64,000 bases of DNA from Lactuca virosa (lineage: Eukaryota; Streptophyta; Magnoliopsida; Asterales; Asteraceae), in NCBI GenBank assembly GCA_928212115.1, contig CAKMRJ010005745.1:217835563-217899562 (forward strand). The letters run 5' to 3'. The notes under the pieces were generated by a model. It was not told where the DNA came from, did no database searches, and worked only from the letters and a program-made list of their open reading frames with translations. Made by a program: the position numbers and the translations under genes. Positions within the stretch are counted from its first letter, which is position 1; the number at the start of each line of letters is the position of its first letter. This document shows positions 9,310-19,582 of this stretch, piece after piece.

Positions 9310-11316
9310 TGAAACATCCTAAAAATACAGACCACAAATTTCATTTTAAATTAAACAAATATAAAACCATTTCTCTGAAAATCACATAGTAATAATATAT
9401 ATCAACCAACGTATCCATAATCAGAACATGTCATAACAAAATCATATCAAAGTATAAATCCCATAGATCTCTGGTGCGGAAAATCGTGTGTGTGTGATGC
9501 GCTGCTACCGTGTCGGCTCCTTTCCCTTCGAGGAAGAAGTACCTGAAACCAAAACTTAAAATCGTAAGCACAAAGCTTAGTGAGTTCCCCCATTATACCA
9601 CATACCATATAATCATATAATGCCTAGCATATCTGGGTGTTGGCCTCCCCTTCGGTCTCTTTCAACCGGTAACCTACCTAGCTTATGTGGGTGCTGGCCT
9701 CCCCTTCGGTCTCTTTCAACCGGTAACCGGGGACTATTTCACCCCTACCACTACCACATAATTATCTAGCATAAACATATCAATCATATACAGCCTAGCA
9801 TATTTGGGTGCTGGCCTCCCCTTCGGTCTCTTTCAACCGGTAACCGGGGACTATTTCACTCCTACCACTACCACATAATAACATAGCATACTAGCACATA
9901 AAGCATATCAGATAATGACATACCAGACAATTATCACAAAGACAATCATCTCATCTATAATCATCTACTAGTGGGCCGACATTGGTGCCTTAGACCCACT
10001 TCTACTGAAGGTAACTCACCTCGTAAAGCTGAACGTCGAATATCACTGGAAGGAATCTCTAACAGCTGCTCCGATGACTCCCCGACTATCATTATCATAA
10101 CAACACTTAGTGAAAATCCATAATACTTCTTAGGGTAAAATGACCATTTTACCCCTTCGTCTAATTTGGACCATACCCAGGGCCCATTTCCATCTTATCT
10201 TTCCCAGCCCACTATTAGCCCACTACATGCCTACTAATGGCCTAATTTTCTAAATTGGGCCCAACTCCTCAAATGGGCCTTTTCACAAGCCCAATAAATC
10301 CTTAGCCCAAAATAAATAATCTCGAGTGGCCCTCTAAGTCTCAGTTCTAGGCCCAGAAACCCTGCTCCACAGTGGGCCATGGGGTCCAACTATCCAGGCC
10401 CAGACTTCTAAGTCCCAAAAGCCCCATTTTGCCAATGTGCATGCGTATGCGTGGCGTACCTGGCACGTACGCCCAGCGTATGCTGGCCTTGACCAAAACG
10501 GGAAGTTGACCCAGTACGCGTAGCGTACTAGAGTGTACGCACGGCGTACCGGCCAGCTTTCTTAGGGCTTCATTTGTGACTTAACCCATTAATTCCTTAC
10601 GTCCATAATGTAGATCCAGGTCCTTTAAGGCATCCTAGTCCATAAAGTCACAAACTTTATGTGCTTGCATGCATGGTTGGGGTCAAAACATGATTTTTGG
10701 TCCTTAACCCAACTTTGTGACCTTCAAACACTTGCATGGTTGTGGCTTAACCATCAAGGTCCGATTTGTATTACTCTAAGTGCTTCTAAGAGCCCAAAAG
10801 GACAACTCTTATGTTCTGAAACTATCAAGACGCAAGCAACCTCAACAATGGAGCCCAAAAGCGACCTAAAACACCCCAAAATCAAATCTAAACATGCAAT
10901 GATCAAGTTTGAAGCTTGATACCTCAAATGAGTCGGAAATGGTGCTAATCTCCTGGATCTACAAGCTCCATTTGAATCCTTGCTCCTTCTTCAAACTCCT
11001 TTCTCTTCTAAATACCAAAACAACACTAAAATGCTCTCAAGTGGCTTCCAAATCACAAGAACACACAAATATGAGTTAGGGTTTTCGTGGTGGCTGTCTA
11101 AGGGTGAGGGGGAGGTTGGACCAAAGACACAAGGTCCTATATATAGGGATCAAACCCTAAAATTTAGGGTTTTAGAACCTGCATACGTACGCTGCGCGTA
11201 CTCCTGGTATGTTGGGCGTACCTTCATAGCTTCCGTGTTCCAGTCTCTTGAGTACGATGAGTGTACATGGCAAGGTACACTCCCGCGTACGATGAGCGTA
11301 CATGGCAAGGTACCCC
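9310..11316 (-). repeat. 3' LTR of the minus-strand family B element (left copy)
   Basis: About 2 kb. It holds a three-fold imperfect repeat around 9640-9880 built on ggtgctggcctccccttcgg, with caaccggtaaccggggac. A putative leader intron on the minus strand has its donor at 10019, AACTCAC complement at 9580-9586 and acceptor tttcag|gtac ending at 9543. Clusters of GTACGC..GCGTAC dyads lie at 10455-10556 and 11180-11310. An inverted telobox lies at 11152-11172 next to ctatatatag (TATA). Compared with the right LTR it keeps about 700 bp the other lost, but lacks the outermost 130-150 bp at the TGTAACATCC end. Confidence 0.8.
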
Positions 11317-11324
11317 CACTTGAT

Positions 11325-12738
11325 TTAGACTTCGTCCTCGAAGTCTGCTGTTGCTGCAGAGAATAACTCGGGATAATGCTCCCTCATCTCGTCTTCTGGC
11401 TCCCACGTCCATTATGAGCCCTTACGGTGCTGCCACTGCACCTTCACCACTTCTACTTCCTTGTTTCTCCTGTTGAGAATAGCCATTGGCCGCTCAATGT
11501 AGTTCAGGCTATCGTCCACCTGAATATCCTTTAGAGGCACCATTGCAGAGTCATCTACTAAGCACTTCCGCAGCTGGGAGACATGGAATGTGCTATGTAT
11601 CTGGCTAAGCTCAGTCGGAAGATCCAGCCTGTACGCCACCTTACCCACCCGGGCTGCAGCTCTAAAAGGTCTGATGTACCTAGGGCCGAGCTTTCCCCGT
11701 TTTTTGAAATGGATGACACATTTCCAAGGTGACACCTTCAGAAGGACCATATTTTCAACCTGAAACTCCAGGTCCAAACGACGCTTGTCGGTATAACTTT
11801 TTTTCCGACTCTGAGCAGTCTGAAGCCTGCTCCGGACCTACTGGATCCTCTCCTTCGTCTTGAGTACCACTTTGATACTCCCCATGACCCCCTGTCCAAC
11901 CTCACCCCAACATATCAGGGTTTTGCACTTCCTCCCATACAACATCTCGAAGGGAGGATGGTTTATACTCGTGTGGTAACTGTTATTATAGGAAAACTCT
12001 GCCAAGGGGAGGTACGTATCCCAGCTACCACCGAAGTCCAGGACGCATGCCCGCAACATATCCTCCAGAGTCTGGATGGTCCACTCGCTCTGACCATGCG
12101 TCTGCGGGTGAAAAGCTGTGCTAAAGTGCAAACGAGTACCCAACTAGTCATGAAATTTCTTCCAGAATCTGGAAGTTAATCTCACGTCTCGATCAGAAAT
12201 CACGGAAACTAGCACTCCGTGTCGAACTACTACCTCTCGGATGTAAATGTCGGCCAACTTCTCGGCCAAAATGCTCTCCTGGATCAGGATGAAATGGGCA
12301 CTCTTAGTCAACCGATCCATGATGACCCAAATCAAATCCACTCCCCGTACGGTCCTAGGAAGCTTCGTGATGAAATCCATAGTAATATCCTCCCACTTCC
12401 ACACAAGGATATCCAACGGTTGCGTCTTGTCGTGAGGCCTATGGTGCTTTGCCTTGACCTTCCTGCAGGTCGGGCATCTCTCAATGTACCAAGCTACATC
12501 CCGCTTCATGTAGGGCCACAAGTAGTCAGGGCGAAGATCTCTGTACATCTTCGTCGCCCCGGGATGGATGGAAAATCTGGACTTGTGGGCCTTATCCATC
12601 AAAATCTGTCGTACTCAACCCCAATACGGAACCCAGACCCTCCCATGCAGGGTCAGCAGCCCATGACTGTTATAGTCAAACGAGGCCACCTGGCCTATGA
12701 TCCGCTCGCACTTCCGACGCTCCTCCTTCATACGCTCA
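11325..12738 (-). pseudogene. Integrase with chromodomain, minus-strand family B element
   Basis: Minus-strand integrase. The zinc-binding region (HKSRFSIHPGATKMYRDL, CPTCRKVKAKHH) is followed by the core (MDFITKLPRTVRGVD, IWVIMDRLTKSAHF, ISDRDVRLTSRFW, FHPQTHGQSEWTIQ), the GPY/F region (KKRGKLGPRYIRPFR), and a chromodomain tail (VKVQWQHRKGS, then a stop in place of a codon before WTWEPE). It ends with DFEDEV at 11325, just before the purine tract. Stops after KKFHD, KTKERIQ and HRKGS break it into at least four frames (11412-11777, 11838-12143, 12144-12602 and the remainder), so no enzyme can be made. DDE residues can be placed (D in MDF, D in ISDRD) but the frame is lost. Confidence 0.88.
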
Positions 12739-13183
12739 ACCTACGCCTCTTGGATCTGATCCAAAAGTGGAGTCACCACCGTTATCCTCAAGCAAATGTC
12801 TCTGATCGGGGCTGCCTTGCGGCTAAGCGCATCGACCACAAAGTTGGCCTTCCTTGGGTGGTAGAGGATCTCACAGTCGTAATCCTTCACCATATCTAGC
12901 CACCGACGCCGCCTCATGTTCAGATTCGGCTGATCCATGAGGTACCTCAAGCTCTTGTGGTCCGTGTATATGGTACAACAAACCCCATAGAGGTAATGCC
13001 GCCAAATCTTGAGGGCGAAAACTACCGCCCCCAACTCCAGATCATGCGTTGGGTAGTTCGCCTCGTGAGGCTTCAACTGCCTCGAGGCGTAAGCGATGAC
13101 GTGGCCCCTCTGCATCAATACATCGCCCAAGCCCGAAATAGACGCATCGCAGTACACTACAAAATCCTCCACGCCCTCTGGCA
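12739..13183 (-). pseudogene. RNase H, minus-strand family B element
   Basis: Open over 147 codons on the minus strand: DFVVYCDASISGLGDV, YASRQLKPHEANYPTHDL, FALKIWRHYLYG, YTDHKSLRYLMDQPNLN and YHPRKANFVVDALSRK. This is the standard Ty3 RNase H domain that removes the RNA strand during reverse transcription. Its upstream edge is cut by the TRIM-like insertion at 13184-13485, which separates it from LCEAPILALPEG on the other side; a stop follows QIQEA. Confidence 0.88.
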
Positions 13184-13485
13184 CATATCACAATATTGCC
13201 CGCTTTGGGCTCTCGGTGCCAAAATTTCCCAGGGGTTACCCATCTCTGGATTGCTCTCGCCCGAGCACGCTTAACTGCAGCGTTCTTATGGGATATGCTG
13301 CCCTCATGACTTTAAAACGCGTTGTGACAAGGAAGGTATCCACATCCCTTTTAAGGAAATGATTTTTTTGCCTTCCAAGCTGATGTAGGATCAGGTACAA
13401 CCCACCTTCACCCCCATTATAGGGTTCGACGTCCCCATCGAACACATCGACCCGTGCCCCAACTCTGATACCATTTGTAACATCC
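13184..13485 (-). mobile_element. TRIM/Cassandra-like short retroelement insertion with 5S rRNA-derived segment
   Basis: About 302 bp interrupts RNase H and is bracketed by the 10-bp direct repeat ccctctggca (13174-13183 and 13486-13495). On the minus strand it starts ggatgttacaaatggtatca, an LTR end followed by a tRNA-Met primer-binding site. Further in comes cgcgttttaaagtcatgagg, a motif I associate with small plant TRIM elements. It ends with a stretch resembling 5S rRNA (agttaagcgtgct, gggcgagag, gatgggtaacc, cctggga). 5S-derived promoters in LTRs define Cassandra TRIMs. No coding capacity. The exact TRIM subfamily is uncertain. Confidence 0.72.
13221..13298 (-). repeat. 5S rRNA-like segment (mobile, not a functional rRNA gene)
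   Basis: The minus strand aligns by eye with the 3' half of plant 5S rRNA: ggatatcccataagaac-like start, the A-box/intermediate/C-box core agttaagcgtgct..gggcgagag, then gatgggtaacccctgggaa. It lacks the first part of 5S rRNA and has several substitutions, so it belongs to the TRIM-like insertion. Confidence 0.7.
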
Positions 13486-14449
13486 CCCTCTGGCAGGGCC
13501 AAGATTGGCGCCTCACACAACCTCTGACACAGCGTCTCGAACACTGCCTGCTGCTCAAGCCCCCAGCAAAAGACCACGACTTTCTTCGTCAGCCGGGTCA
13601 AGGGTATTGCTATCTTGGAGAAGTCCTGTATGAATATCTGGTATCTGCTAACCCAAGGAAACTCTGAATCTCAGATGGAGACCTCGGAACCTCCCATTTC
13701 ATCACAGCCTCCACTTTGGCTGGTTCGACAAAAATACCGTTCTGGTTGACAAGTTGCCCAAGAAACTGCACCTCGTGCAACCAGAACTCGCACTTGGAGA
13801 ACTTGGCATACAAGCTCTCCCTCCTCAGGGTATCCAACACCTCTCGCAAGTGCTTCTCATGCTGCTCCTGCATCTTAGAGTAAACTAAGATGTCATCAAT
13901 AAATACGATCACAGACCGATCCAACATCCGTCTGCATATGCGGTTCATGAGGTCCATGAACGCGGCAGGAACATTAATGAGCCCAAAGGGCATCACCACG
14001 AACTCGTAGTGGCCATAGCGAGTCCGGAAAGTAGTCTTCCGAACATCCTCGTCTCTGACCCTCATTTGATGGTAGCCCGAACGTAAATCTATCTTGGAAA
14101 ACCAATATGCCACCTGTAGCTGGTCGAAAAGATCATCAATCCTCGAGAGTGGGTAACGGTTCTTCACCGTTACCTTTTTCAGCTCCCGGTAATCTATGCA
14201 CATCCGATGCGACCCGTCCTTCTTCTTCACAAACAGGATCGAGGCTCCCCAGGACGAACTGATCGGTCTAATGAATCCCTTGTCTAACAGATCCTTCAGC
14301 TGTGTAGACAACTCCTGCATCTCGGGAGGAGCCAACCAATATGGTGCCTTGGCTATCGGAGCCGCACCAGGGACTAGGTCGATCTTGAACGCCACCTATC
14401 TCTCCGAAGGTATCCCAGGCAGCTCCTCTAGAAATACGTCTGAGTACTC
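13486..14449 (-). pseudogene. Reverse transcriptase, minus-strand family B element
   Basis: Minus-strand RT with nearly all motifs: DLVPGAAPIAKAPYWLAPPE, DLLDKGFIRPISSSWGA, KKKDGSHRMCIDYREL, WFSKIDLRSGYHQMRV, FVVMPFGLINVPAAFMDL, the catalytic FIDDILVYS box, FLGQLVNQNGIFVEPAK and SFLGLA. The main open stretch is 13610-14395. A frameshift near 13610 leads into MTRLTKKVVVFCWG and LCEAPILALPEG before the TRIM-like insertion. In-frame stops lie just upstream, between the VPVV of the protease linker and VAFKIDLVPG. It is an Asp-Asp palm-domain polymerase of the Ty3 type. Confidence 0.88.
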
Positions 14450-14949
14450 TCACACTACTGGTACATCACTCACAGTTGCCTTACCCGCCTCCCGGGTATC
14501 CATAATGTAGGCAACATACCCTGCACAACCCTGCTGAAGGTAGCGCCTAGCCCCCGCTGCTGAACACATAGTTGGTCCATGTTGCGGCCTCTCGCCCTGA
14601 ATCACCAGCTCTCCCCCACTCGGGGTCCTGACATGCACCAAATGTTGCGCACATTCGATCACCGCTCCATTAGGGCTCAACCAATCCATGCTTATGATGA
14701 CCTTGTTCACACGCAACAGAATGGGAACCAAATCCACTAGGTATCGCTCGTCGTACAACCTCAAGACACAATCTCTAAAAACCTCTGATGCCCGGACATA
14801 TCGGTTGTCAGCAATCTCGACCTCTAGAGGACAGTCCAACATCCACGAAGACTCAGAAAACCTCTTGCTAAGCACTAGGGAGACAAATGATCGGGTAGCC
14901 CCCGAATCGAATAACACCTGGACTGGGATACCGTTCACATGGAACGATC
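14450..14949 (-). pseudogene. Aspartic protease and linker, minus-strand family B element
   Basis: Begins right at the predicted splice acceptor with GSFHVNGIPVQVLFDSGAT. DSGAT is the catalytic aspartate signature of retropepsin-type proteases, which cut the Gag-Pol precursor. RSFVSLVLSKRF, then PLEVEIADNRYV and the second conserved block IISMDWLSPNGAVIEC follow. It runs open to about 14450, then stops before the RT. The frame joins Gag only if the 75-nt segment at 14950-15024 is removed. Confidence 0.85.
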
Positions 14950-15024
14950 CTGAACAACACATAAAACATAGCACATAAATATCATAAACGACATATAACA
15001 AGAGTTAGGGAGAAGAAAACATAC
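14950..15024 (-). other. Predicted 75-nt GT-AG intron between gag and protease
   Basis: On the minus strand, GTATGTTTTC starts right after ..GTGACGG and TTGTTCAG ends right before GATCGTTCC. Removing it gives a continuous VVTGSFHVNG reading. The family A element has the equivalent VVTGTFLLNN uninterrupted at 44404-44440. The insert is T-rich, as plant introns are. If retained, the frame reaches a TAA a few codons in. No RNA data were available. Confidence 0.7.
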
Positions 15025-16074
15025 CCGTCACCACATCCGGTGCGACACGCGCCTCCTCGGTGGTCAGATGGAAGCTCGGCTCCTCGCCATTGGAGCGTCT
15101 TTCTTGCCCTGTCGGTCATCCGTGATCTGCAGGGTCGCTGGAGCTGGCACCGCCACTGGCGCTCCCGATGTCAACCTCGGGCAGTTGGCATTTTTATGGG
15201 CCTTTTGATTGCAATGGAAGCAAACCAGGTCTGACGTCTGAAGGGTGGGGGTATGGGCAGTATAATCCCTGCCAAAGTGTCCGAGCTTGCCGCACTTAGA
15301 GCAGCCCAATCCCCCTAATATGCACACTCCCTCGTGCGCCTTGCCATATTTCCCACAGCGGCCCTGACCCTTCTGGACCTTCGACCTAGAGTCGAATCCC
15401 TTGGGTTTCTTCCCCGAAACCTTAGTAACCTGTCCGGCCTCCGCCTTCCTCTTTCGGAGGTGCTCTATGTCGATCTCCTTCTCCCTCGCCATCGCAATCA
15501 TGTCCTCCAGAGTCGGGCATGTCGAGTAGCTGACATGTTTTCGGATGTCAGCCCTCAACATGTCGTGATACCTGGTCTTCCTCATCTCCTCATCCCCAAC
15601 ATACTGAGGCACCAGTAAGGGTCTCTCCCGAAACTTAGTGGTAATCTCCACCACCGACTCAGTCGTCTGCCTCATATCCAGAAACTCCCTGGCCAGCTGC
15701 TACAGCTCTACAGCCGACACAAACTCTGCCCTAAACCTGGTCATAAAGTCCGACCAAGTCATAGCCTCGATTGTTGGGGCTCCCAACGAATCACTGACTA
15801 CCTCCCACCAGTCCCTAGATCTGTCTCTCAAACAACCTGCAGCGTACCGAACCTTCGACCCCTCAGGGCAGAAGCTCGTCAACTGGGCAGACTCGATGTC
15901 TGCAATCCACCTCATGGCCACAATGGGGTTCTTCACCCCATGAAAGTCTGGCGCACCACATCCCCGAAAGTCCTTGAAGGAGAGTGTGCGCGTCTCTGTC
16001 TGGCCAGATGCCATGTCGCTCCTGAACGCCCTGAGTCGATCCTCCATCAGCTCGATGATCCCTTCCTTCCACAT
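15025..16074 (-). pseudogene. Gag polyprotein with zinc knuckles, minus-strand family B element
   Basis: Gag packages the element RNA in cytoplasmic particles. The N-terminal half (15700-16074) opens with MWKEGIIELMEDRLRAF and includes the retrotransposon gag core (FRGCGAPDFHGVKNPIVAMR, RDWWEVVSD, FMTRFRAEFV). One in-frame TAG at about 15698 separates it from the C-terminal half (15064-15675). That half carries YHDMLRADIRKHVSY and three zinc-knuckle-like motifs: CGKYGKAHEGVC, CSKCGKLGHFGRD (last Cys lost) and CFHCNQKAHKNANC. A one-base loss near 15075 throws the end out of frame with VAPDVVTG, which leads to the protease. Start chosen at 16074. Confidence 0.85.
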
Positions 16075-16874
16075 CTATCCTACTTTCCTCAAGGATTGCC
16101 TTGACTTCATCAAGTCCCTTCTACTACTACTGCTCACTGCTCTAATCTCTTCCTAGGCTTACCCTAGGGTAACTCTCCGACCTACTCTCCGCCATCAGCC
16201 GCATAAGAAATTCCTGTTACCTTTACATAACTAGCTCACGAATACCATTACATATCACTAAGACCAGATAATTTTTCGAATGAGAGGTCGTACCCTACAA
16301 TGGTTGGACTCAAACAAGAGCTGCGAAATAGGGCTAGACCTAACCTTTTGAAATTATTTAGTCCTCGTAATATGTAACTTAACGTATTCGTTTACTAGTT
16401 AGTTAAAGATAACTAGAACTCCTAAAAGCACAAAGCAAGGCAGCATTCAAGCATTGAGTAACAAAACCAAGCATATCCTATTCAGGCCATCATATCACTG
16501 ATTAATCAGTTCTAGCATGAAATTCAATAGGCACATAAGGCATCTTCCTAGATCCTTAGCCCTAATCTAGCATGTAGTTCTCATACACATATAATAGGCA
16601 TATAAGGGCATCCTTCCTAGATCCTCAACCCTAATCTAGCATACAGTTCTCATAATCATATCATATCATAACATAACATGTATGGGTATCTTGGGGAAAA
16701 CTTACTTGCGCTCGGCCGATTGCACGCATCACACACCTTGATCTTTCTCAAAACTCTTCGTTTTAATTTTTAGAAAAATTATTTTCTTGTAAAAATCTTT
16801 CAAACCCTCGATTTGAGTCCAGACACCCCCAGAGGTGTGTCTGAATCCCTTAAACCAAGGCTCTGATACCAACT
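16075..16874 (-). other. 5' leader and primer-binding site of the minus-strand family B element
   Basis: About 800 bp of non-coding leader between gag and the 5' LTR. The bases beside the LTR read ttggtatcagagcc on the minus strand (about 16859-16873), a tRNA-iMet primer-binding site. Nearby are two imperfect copies of a segment containing ggcatataagggcatcctt and ctagatcc..aaccctaatctagca (about 16525-16665). No ORF is credible. Confidence 0.7.
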
Positions 16875-16954
16875 TGAAACATCCAAAAAATACGGTCCAA
16901 AATTTTCATTTTAAATTAAACAAATATAAAACCATTTGTCTGAAAATCACATAG

Positions 16955-17000
<46 letters not shown>

Positions 17001-18278
17001 ACCAACATATCCATAGTCAGAACATGTCATAACAAAATCATATCAGAGTATAAATCCCATAGATCTTTGGTGCGGAAAACTGTGTGTGTGTGATGTGCTG
17101 CTACCGTGCCGGCTCCTTTACCTTCGAGGAAGAAGTACCTGAAACTAAAACTGAAAACCGTAGGAACAAAGCTTCGTGAGTTCCCCCATTATATTACATA
17201 CCATATAATCATATAATGCCTAGCATATCTGGGTGCTGGCCTCCCCTTCGGTCTCTTTGAGTCGGTAACCTGCCTAGCATATCTGGGTGCTGGCCTCCCC
17301 TTCGATCTCTTTCAACCGGTAATCGGGGACTATTTCACCCCTACCACTACCACATAATAATCTACTATAAACATATCAATCATATGTAGCCTAGCATATC
17401 TGGGTGCTGGCCTCCCCTTCGGTCTCTTTCAACCGGTAACCGGGGACTATTTCACCCCTACCACTATCACATAATAACATAACATACTAGAACATAAAGG
17501 ATATCAAATAATGGCATCCCAGACAATTATCACAAAGACAATCATCTCATCTATAATCACCTGCTAGTGGGCCGACATTGGTGCCTTAGACTCACTTCTA
17601 CTGAATGTAACTCACCTCGTAAAGCTGAACGACGAATATCACTGGAAGGAATCTCTAACAGCTGCTCCGATGACTTCCCGTATATCATTATCATAACAAC
17701 ACTTAGTCAAAATCCATAATACTTCTTAGGGTAAAATGACCATTTTACCCCTTGGTCTAATTTGGACCATACCTAGGGCCCATTTCCATCTTATCTTTCC
17801 CAGCCCACTATTAGCCCACTAAAGGCCCACTAATGGCCCAATTTTCTAAATTAGGCCCAACTCTTCAAATGGGCCTTTTCACAAGCCCAATAAATCCTTA
17901 GCCCAAATGCCCTCAAGTGGCTTCCAAATCACAAGAACACACAAATATGAGTTAGGGTTTTCGTGGTGGCTGTCTAAGGGTGAGAGGGAGGCTACACAAA
18001 AGGCATAAGGTCCTTTATATAGGGATCAAACCCTAAAATTTAGGGTTTTAGAACCTACATACGTACGCTGCGCGTACTCCTGGTACGCTGGGCGTACCTA
18101 CATGGCTTCTGCGTTCCAATCTCTTGAGTACGTTGAGCGTACATCGCAAGGTATGCTCTGCGTACGGTGCTTGCTCAGCCCAATTACAAGGGCCTAAAGG
18201 TATAAGCCCAAACCTTATAAAACTATTAACCTTATCTAAATAAAAAAAATTAGTACCTTATAAATCCCGGATGTTACA
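16875..18278 (-). repeat. 5' LTR of the minus-strand family B element (right copy)
   Basis: Homologous to 9310-11316 but about 600 bp shorter overall. An internal deletion of about 700 bp joins cccttagcccaaa-like sequence to tgccctcaagtggcttcc near 17905. It also has a pure AT microsatellite (about 16961-16999) where the left copy has only a few repeats. Leader intron signals on the minus strand: donor at 17615, complement 17176-17182, acceptor ending 17139. GTACGC..GCGTAC dyads at 18060-18170 and an inverted telobox at 18028-18048 are kept. Confidence 0.82.
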
Positions 18279-18283
18279 ACTAG

Positions 18284-19582
18284 TGGCGGTGAGACAGACA
18301 GTTCTGGAAGAGGCTCATAAGTCAAAAATCTCAATCCATCCGGGGGTCATGAAGATGTATCTAGATCTGAAGTTGAGTTATTGGTGACCCTATATGAAGA
18401 AGGAGATAACATGGTTCGTAAAGTAGTTCCTGACTTGTAGGTGAGTCAAGACCGAATATTAGAGACCCCACGACAAGATGCAACTGTTACCTATTCCCAT
18501 GTGGAAATGGGAAGAGATTACAATGGATATCGCAAGGCTACCAAAGACGACACATGGAGTGGATTCTATCTGGGTCATTTTTGATAGGTTGACCAAGAGT
18601 GCACATTTCATACCGATTGCCGAGAGTATATCTGCTGAGAAGCTAGCTAATATCCACATTCGGGAGGTGGTGGTTCGGCACGAGATGCCAATTTTGGTGG
18701 TTTCGGACCGGGATGTTCGTTTCATATCCAAGTTATGGAGGAAGCTTCATGAGGAGTTGGGTACTAAGTTGCATTTTAGTACAACATACCATCCCTAGTC
18801 CGATGGTCAGAGCGAGCGGACGATTCAGATGCTCGAAGATATGCTCCGGGCATGTGTATTAGATTTTGGAGGGAGTTGGGATACTTACCTTCAACTGGTT
18901 GATTTCTCTTACAGCAACAATTATCATGCCAGTATTAACCGACGACCTTTTGAGATGTTGTATGGGAGGAGGTGCAGGACCTCGGTTTGCTGGGGGGAGG
19001 TTGGGCATCGGGTCATAGGGAGTGCTGAAGTGGTACTCAAGACCACTAAGTTGATTCAATAGGTGTGTGACAGATTGCGAGTCACGCAAAGCCGACAGAA
19101 GAGTTATGTAGATCGGTAACTTTCAGACCTTGAGTTTCAGGTAGGGACTTGGTGCTTCTGAAGGTGTCACCTTGGAAATGTGTCATCCGATTTTCAGAAG
19201 TGGGCAAGCTTGGCCCCAGATTTATTGGTCCCTCCAGGATCACCGTTTGGGTGGGCAAGGTTGATTACCGATTGGATTTGTCTGACGCGCTCAGTCAAAT
19301 CCACAACACCTTCCATGTTTCTCAGTTTAGGAAGTGTGTGGCCAATGATTATGCAGTTGTACCTTTGGATGATGTTCAGGTTGATGATCGTCTAAATTAT
19401 GTGAAGAGACTTGTAACAATCTTGGATAGGAAGATGAAGGCATTGCACAACAAAAAGGTGTCTTTGGTCAAAGTCCAACGACAGCATCAGAGGGGTTCCG
19501 AATGGACATGGGAGCCCGAGGCGGAGATGCGAAAGCACTACCCTGATTTATTTGCGACAACAGACTTCGAGGACGAAGTCTA
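18284..19582 (+). pseudogene. Integrase with chromodomain, plus-strand family B element
   Basis: Resumes the host element after the nested insertion. Order: LEEAHKS..ISIHPGVMKMYLDL zinc region with stops; core with TMDIARLPKTTHGVDSIWVI, FDRLTKSAHFIPIAE, VSDRDVRFISKLW and QSERTIQMLEDMLRAC; GPY/F-like region (KLGPRFIGPSRI); chromodomain tail ending SLVKVQRQHQRGSEWTWEPE and DFEDEV. The C-terminal 144 codons (19149-19583) are open, but upstream parts carry stops (for example in YHP*SDGQ near 18797) and frameshifts near 19062 and 19120. A polypurine tract (ttggggagagt) follows and the 3' LTR starts at 19601. Confidence 0.88.

Larger units (their letters stand above)
9310..18278 (-). mobile_element. 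Complete but decayed family B Tekay-type Ty3 retrotransposon
   Basis: A minus-strand LTR element of about 9 kb. 5' LTR 16875-18278, primer-binding site near 16859-16870, leader to 16075, gag 15025-16074, a predicted 75-nt intron, protease, RT, RNase H, integrase with chromodomain, purine tract near 11317-11324, 3' LTR 9310-11316. LTR ends are TGTAACATCC and GGATGTTTCA. It is inserted in the integrase region of the plus-strand family B element (6955-24802). The direct repeat tagtgg flanks it at 9304-9309 and 18281-18286, offset by two bases on the right. Confidence 0.88.

Noticed and set aside
13221..13298. Possible 5S rRNA gene
   Set aside because: Only the 3' part of 5S is present, with substitutions, inside a small retroelement insertion with flanking direct repeats.
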